From Verrucomicrobiota bacterium (GTDB lineage: Bacteria; Verrucomicrobiota; Verrucomicrobiia; Chthoniobacterales; UBA10450), in contig QHPX01000137.1 in NCBI GenBank assembly GCA_003219195.1, positions 1 to 47,124 on the forward strand: a DNA stretch of 47,124 nt, given 5' to 3'. The translations under genes and the position numbers were made by a program. Positions 43,102 to 47,124 of the stretch are shown here, one piece after another; the stretch's first letter is position 1, and every line of letters starts with the position of its first letter. The notes below the pieces were generated by a model. That model saw only the letters and a list, made by a program, of their open reading frames with translations. It searched no databases and had not been told where the DNA came from.

Positions 43102-43242
43102 AGTTTCTAGGGTTTTCGGGATCGTGTCCGTGGTCAGTCGAAAATGTCTTTTGGAATTGCGCTTCGATTTTTTTGGCGATCGATCCTTGCCGTTTGTCGC
43201 AGACGCTAGCGACGTTAGCGAAGTGGCGCGAGTGCCTGCATT

Positions 43243-43405
43243 ATGGAAAGCGTTTTTCTCACCGGAGCCAGCTCGGGCATTGGCCTAGCCATTGCGAAAT
43301 TACTCGTCGCTCAAGGGCACGAAGTGTGGGCCACGTCACGCAACCTGGAACACATTCCGAAGATGCCGCGATTGCATCCGGTGTGTCTCGATCTGGCCGG
43401 ATTGT
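43243..43405 (+). pseudogene. Short-chain dehydrogenase remnant
   Basis: Encodes MESVFLTGASSGIGLAIAKL and continues VAQGHEVWATSRNLE to PVCLDLA, a perfect start of an SDR enzyme (TGASSGIG cofactor motif), but the family sequence stops after about 52 residues and the rest of the domain is absent. A related-looking piece (KVECDYANKPKD) appears in another frame just downstream, so the gene was truncated and frameshifted. Confidence 0.65.
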
Positions 43406-43529
43406 TAGTCCGCAAGGCCAATTTTCTAAGGTCGAGTGTGATTATGCGAACAAGCCGAAGGATTCGGTGTGATGCTCCGGTGTTTAGTTGCCTTAGCAGT
43501 CGGAAGCGGTGTATGGTGTGCGGAGGAAC

Positions 43530-45065
43530 ATGGATAAAGTGCTCGATATCTTAGGTAAGTCGAAGTGGTTGGTGGTAGCTGCACTCTTTGCTTTCTGCGT
43601 GGCTCCCACTTTTATTAGTTATCAGCCATATCAGTTCCGATGGGACGATTCGAATTATCTGCTAGGGTCTATAAAGGTCAGCCAGGCCTTTTGGTCCGGG
43701 AATGTACATGGACTCGGAGCGATGGTGGGCAAACGGCCCCCCGCTATGGCGTTGTTGGGCTTGCCTTGGGGACCGTTGGCATCCTGGGATGCCGCCAGCA
43801 AGTGCTTTATCACGCTAGCTGCAGTGATATCGCTCTTGGCGGCCTTATGTCTGTATCTGCTGCTCCGCATCGGAGTAAAGCCGTTCTTCCTCGTTGCAGC
43901 CAGTGTCTGCGTGGTCGCCTCAATCGGACCATATCCGCCGGGAGCGAGTGCGCATTGGGACGCAACAGCGTTCATGGCGGACAACCTCTTCGCGTGGACG
44001 ACTCTGGCGGCGGTGCTCCTCATCCCGTATGAAGCGAGGACGCATTGCCCGTCAATCAAAGGCGCTGTCATGCGGGGCATTTTGTGGGGGTCGATACTAT
44101 CACTTGGGGCGATGACGAAAGTGAATTTCTTTTATTTTATAGTGCTTATCGTCCCGACTCTCTTTTTCATAAGGCTTCATTACGGAGGACTACGAGGTGC
44201 TGTTGCGGCGCTTATCGCATTTGCCTGCTGGTCAGCGCCCTCTGCTATCTATTTGGCTCGATGGGGGCGACCCGTCTTCGACAATGCGAAGGCATTCTCC
44301 TTCGGACGGCTCGCGGACTTCTACTATATTCCCCTATTGCAATTTCTCGGCGATACTATTCGAGAATCGCCGGGCTTAGCGCTCTCCTTCGTGCTGACGG
44401 TTACCGCGCTCATATACATTGTGATTCAAAGGCGACGAATCTTGTGGGGACCGGACTTCCTGACGCTTCTGATCATGATTGGTTTCGGCATAGTTGTGCT
44501 CGCGTCTCATAACAGGCAGATTCGGTTTGCCTTTCCGGCAATCGTGGCGCTGCCGTTCTTGACCGGCATACTTATGTCCGGTAAAGGACACTCGGCTCCC
44601 GGTCGATCCGCAGCTCTCGCCGCTGGTCTCGTTCTCTGTGGTCTCCTTGTGGCTAGTGTGCCGACGCGGCATCGGGCCAACAGGCAACAAAGTCTCGGTA
44701 GGGCCGACGCCGTATTGGCCCAAGCTGCTGGATGCAATGCGAAGCGTATCATGCTTGCTACCGATAGCCCAACATTGAACCGGAATTTGATGCATCTTGC
44801 TATCGCGGTTTCAGCATTGGGAGCCGCGGTCAGAGTGGACACGTTGGCTTATCAAGCTATGTCTGGTGCGCCGATCGAAGAAGATTTCCGCGCGATACGA
44901 GAATCTGATGAGGTCGTCTTTCAAGACAAGGACGCATTGAGTCCCCCATTCGCAAACCAGCGAGTTTTGGAATACGAGCGGTATACCCGGCAACAGGGTG
45001 GGTTTGATCCGATCAGGGTTGGGGGCGATGTCAGTGTTTACCCGATGTACTGTAGGAAGAAATAA
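43530..45065 (+). CDS. GT-C type membrane protein, probable glycosyltransferase
   Basis: 511 residues, about 11 transmembrane helices, soluble tail. Near the N terminus YQFRWDDSNYLLGSIKVSQA carries the acidic pair expected in the first periplasmic loop of GT39-like enzymes, and SAHWDATAFMADNLFAWTTL forms a later conserved-looking block. Probably acts on a lipid-linked sugar in the periplasm; specificity unknown. I chose ATG at 43530, with GGAGG at 43522-43526 close upstream, over an upstream ATG at 43509. It is not an obvious paralog of the gene at 41464. Confidence 0.75.
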   Translation: MDKVLDILGKSKWLVVAALFAFCVAPTFISYQPYQFRWDDSNYLLGSIKVSQAFWSGNVHGLGAMVGKRPPAMALLGLPWGPLASWDAASKCFITLAAVISLLAALCLYLLLRIGVKPFFLVAASVCVVASIGPYPPGASAHWDATAFMADNLFAWTTLAAVLLIPYEARTHCPSIKGAVMRGILWGSILSLGAMTKVNFFYFIVLIVPTLFFIRLHYGGLRGAVAALIAFACWSAPSAIYLARWGRPVFDNAKAFSFGRLADFYYIPLLQFLGDTIRESPGLALSFVLTVTALIYIVIQRRRILWGPDFLTLLIMIGFGIVVLASHNRQIRFAFPAIVALPFLTGILMSGKGHSAPGRSAALAAGLVLCGLLVASVPTRHRANRQQSLGRADAVLAQAAGCNAKRIMLATDSPTLNRNLMHLAIAVSALGAAVRVDTLAYQAMSGAPIEEDFRAIRESDEVVFQDKDALSPPFANQRVLEYERYTRQQGGFDPIRVGGDVSVYPMYCRKK

Positions 45066-45473
45066 AGAATCCGCTTTAAGTACGTACGACACACCGGAAC
45101 CGGAAGAGTCTTCGACGTAGGGCAAAATCGGAAGAGGAAGCAAGTAGGATACGTATTAAATATCGCGCTCGCCTTCATCGTAATGGACGCTGACGTTTAC
45201 AATACATACAGAGTGAGCCAACGGAATTTCACTACTTCGCAAACCGGGCCGAACTGGTTGCAAAATTACTTCGCCGGGCGCGACCCCCACCCCCCTGTTT
45301 GAAAAAACTAATGAGTGGAAATTCGTGCTACGACTTGCGCCTGCCGCAGCCGTGGCTAGGTCTGGGACTCGTAACACATCTTCGGACTCGATTGAAACTC
45401 ACAACTACATAACCAGTTATGTCACCTGATCGGTTGTGCGCGGTGCATCGGCCGCGAACCGATAAAGCAACTG
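45066..45473. other. Spacer before the polysaccharide deacetylase
   Basis: About 400 bases. Contains a C-rich run (CCCCCACCCCCC near 45285-45297). No gene, element or motif copy that I can support. Confidence 0.35.
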
Positions 45474-46178
45474 GTGAAAACGAAGAGAGTTGGAGTCGGC
45501 TTGATTTGTCTGCTAGTTCTTATTTCTGCGGGCTGTTTTTGGTTTTATCACGTTGTTTCGGCAAAACTTGTCGCCCTCACATTTGATGATGGCCCTTACG
45601 GAGAGGCGACAAATCAGATTCTCTACATATTGAAGAAGGAACATGTTCATGCGACCTTCTTTTTGCTTGGTATGAACGTGGAAAAATATCCAGCTATCAC
45701 AAAACGCATTGTTAGTGAGGGACACGTAATCGGAAATCACAGTTATCGGCATTCACCATTACTGTCCAAAATGTCAACCGTCGATTTTCAGGCTGACGTT
45801 AGACATGCGGAGAATTTGATCGTGAGCGCTACTGGTCTTCATCCTCGCTATTTCCGACCTCCATATGGCAAGCACACACCCAGCATGGATCAGCAGTTGA
45901 AAGACATGGGATACTTCATGGTGCTATGGGACGTTGGTGCTAAGGATTACGAGCAGGATACTTCTTCCGAAACGATTGTTGAACAAATTATCGGAAACAC
46001 TTTGAAGGGGCAAAAGCGTCAGCAAATCATTCGGCTTCACGACGGGCGAGATGTTCAAATTGGATATCCACGGCAAAACGTTATTCAAGCTCTTCCCAAA
46101 ATCATTGACCAATTGAAGAAACGGAGCTACCGGTTTGTAACGCTTGAGCAAATAATCCATCAATCACCTTATCACTGA
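45474..46178 (+). CDS. Polysaccharide deacetylase (NodB homology domain)
   Basis: 234 residues. An N-terminal signal anchor (about residues 7-30) is followed by a NodB domain: TFDDGP (catalytic/metal Asp at 38-39), HSYRH (metal His 89 and 93), RPPYG near 128 and IIRLHDG. It removes acetyl groups from N-acetyl sugars of a cell-surface polymer or peptidoglycan, on the outside of the membrane. The start is GTG at 45474. The gene is clearly more AT-rich than all its neighbours (many TTT, AAA and ATT codons), a sign of recent transfer. Confidence 0.9.
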   Translation: MKTKRVGVGLICLLVLISAGCFWFYHVVSAKLVALTFDDGPYGEATNQILYILKKEHVHATFFLLGMNVEKYPAITKRIVSEGHVIGNHSYRHSPLLSKMSTVDFQADVRHAENLIVSATGLHPRYFRPPYGKHTPSMDQQLKDMGYFMVLWDVGAKDYEQDTSSETIVEQIIGNTLKGQKRQQIIRLHDGRDVQIGYPRQNVIQALPKIIDQLKKRSYRFVTLEQIIHQSPYH

Positions 46179-46489
46179 AATCCGTGCTAATCTGACAACT
46201 TTTCGAGAGTTTGTGCATTCAAGTTGGCGCTTTCCCGAAAAAAGGAGCATGAGGATGCGGTAACGTTGCGTGAGCAACACAGCAAACGGGTCTGTGGTAC
46301 AAATTCCTGAATACGCACGCGGAGAACCAATGGCAAGATTAACAGCGAATCCAGACCAAACTAACCAAACTAATTTAACGGGATTGATTTCGCGAAACTC
46401 TTATCCTATAAGAGGGGAAGCCAGTTTCTGGTGCAGGCTCAGTGAGCTTTTACACCGGCTATTCGTTGAAAAACACCACGAGAAGTTCA
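46179..46489. other. Spacer before the last glycosyltransferase
   Basis: 311 bases. A weak frame at 46270-46512 (MSNTANGSVVQIPEYARGEP) has no recognised similarity and overlaps the next start; I do not annotate it. No motif copies. Confidence 0.35.
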
Positions 46490-47124
46490 ATGATCGCCGA
46501 AGACCAAGCTAAGCCCGGCGGATCGATCACGTCGGAGAGGCGAAGTGCGCAACTAACCCCAAGTGACCAGCCTAGGCATTTGTCCATAAGTGTTGTAATC
46601 CCGACCTTCAACCGCGCGGCCATGCTCGCCGCGACTCTCGAGAGCTTCGCGGCCCAAACTTTGCCAGCGGACCAGTACGAGGTCGTTGTGGTTGATGACG
46701 GTTCGGAAGATGCGACCTCGCAAGTATGTCGCGATTTCGCGTCGCGAATACAGCTGAAGTATCTGCACATTGAGAACTCAGGCACATCGGTTGCGAAGAA
46801 CACCGGGATTCTAGCGTCACGCGGCAGAATTTTGCTTTTTTTCGATGATGACGATGTCGCCGACTCTCGTTTGCTCGAAGAACACGTGAAGGCTCATCAA
46901 CAGCATCCAGAGGAGAACGTAGCGGTCCTGGGATATACGACTTGGGCACCGACGCTGCCAGTTACACCTTTGAGGCGTTACGTCACGGAGACCGGCCGTT
47001 TCCTTTTTGCCTACGACGGTCTCAAGGACGGGCAAATCCTCGATTTCACCTACTTCTGGGCCGGCCGCTGTTCGTGCAAGCGATCGCTTCTCGCTAAACA
47101 CGGCGTCTTTAATCGCCAGTTCCG
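46490..47124 (+). CDS. GT2 family glycosyltransferase, cut by the right edge
   Basis: The 211 visible residues include the GT2 core: SISVVIPTFNRAAMLAATLE near 32, VVVVDDGSEDATS near 65 and FFDDDD at 117-122 (DXD-type metal and nucleotide-sugar site). Beyond that, FTYFWAGRCSCKRSLLAKHG resembles the acceptor-side part of GT2 enzymes. Start ATG at 46490. It probably belongs to the surface polysaccharide set. Only the N-terminal part is visible, so it is unknown whether it carries the C-terminal module of the other GT2 genes. Confidence 0.88.
   Translation, partial: MIAEDQAKPGGSITSERRSAQLTPSDQPRHLSISVVIPTFNRAAMLAATLESFAAQTLPADQYEVVVVDDGSEDATSQVCRDFASRIQLKYLHIENSGTSVAKNTGILASRGRILLFFDDDDVADSRLLEEHVKAHQQHPEENVAVLGYTTWAPTLPVTPLRRYVTETGRFLFAYDGLKDGQILDFTYFWAGRCSCKRSLLAKHGVFNRQF

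Noticed and set aside
45285-45298. C-rich run as a G-quadruplex or i-motif
   Set aside because: Only two adjacent C tracts (CCCCC-A-CCCCCC), too few separate tracts to support a claim.
46270-46512. 80-codon open frame before the last GT2 gene
   Set aside because: No recognisable features, and it overlaps the supported GT2 start at 46490.
1-47124. CRISPR array, tRNA, rRNA, insertion sequence or prophage
   Set aside because: I looked for regularly spaced repeats, tRNA-like TTCGA arms, transposase motifs and phage genes and found none that stand up. The dispersed 10-mer is irregularly spaced and has no spacers.

Overview
The window looks like chromosomal DNA of a Gram-negative, GC-rich bacterium, most plausibly a soil-type Verrucomicrobiota (Spartobacteria/Chthoniobacterales-like). 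This placement rests on overall gene style and on combinations such as kdsA-lptC-lptA-lptB, hprK-ptsH-ptsI without sugar permeases, a zinc-type L32 in a DUF177-rpmF-plsX-fabH run, and many palindromic intergenic repeats. It is an inference, because no rRNA is present. I see no tRNA, rRNA, CRISPR array, insertion sequence or phage gene.

Layout. 1-5.1 kb, minus strand: a thioredoxin-like protein, cystathionine beta-synthase, a cystathionine gamma-synthase/lyase family enzyme, aroC and a cvpA-like gene cut by the left edge. 5.4-7.1 kb: rpsA. 7.2-10.5 kb: small accessory genes, with two paralogous lipoproteins flanking a MarR regulator, a membrane protein and three copies of a palindromic operator-like site. 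10.7-14.1 kb: asnS, a DoxX-like protein, a cupin and mddA (methanethiol S-methyltransferase). 14.2-18.0 kb: a Rieske oxygenase pseudogene, a frameshifted arginine decarboxylase and a bifunctional nuclease. 18.0-21.0 kb: hprK-ptsH-ptsI. 21.1-22.5 kb: a cation/proton antiporter behind a fluoride (crcB-type) riboswitch. 22.6-25.4 kb: kdsA-lptC-lptA-lptB, which makes Kdo and exports LPS. 25.4-34.1 kb: conserved housekeeping genes (TIGR02206-like membrane protein, universal stress protein, coaD, DUF177, rpmF, plsX, fabH, tatD, L,D-transpeptidase, gmd, rph). 34.1-47.1 kb: a surface-polysaccharide region of membrane GT-C enzymes, GT2 glycosyltransferases, a P-loop protein, a polysaccharide deacetylase and several broken gene fragments.

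The most striking signal is not a gene. The 10-mer AAGATCGACA occurs 32 times by my count, in both orientations, inside genes (in more than one reading frame) and between them, and nearly always followed by A or T. Chance would give about 0.1 copies. Density is about one per 1.1 kb over the first 33.8 kb, but only one copy lies in the last 13.3 kb, the polysaccharide region. This resembles the density and behaviour of DNA uptake sequences in Neisseria and Pasteurellaceae, although its function here is unknown. Several copies are fused to start or stop codons.

Other notable points: the fluoride riboswitch has a visible Shine-Dalgarno-sequestering hairpin; rpsA (last S1 domain) and ptsI (C-terminal barrel) each appear to carry an in-frame internal deletion; the Rieske gene has two separate lesions; two GT2 proteins and one P-loop protein in tandem share a C-terminal module; and a family of GTAGGG/CCCTAC-ended hairpins sits in most intergenic gaps. 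Four apparent single-base frameshifts may be real decay or assembly error; the sequence alone cannot decide.
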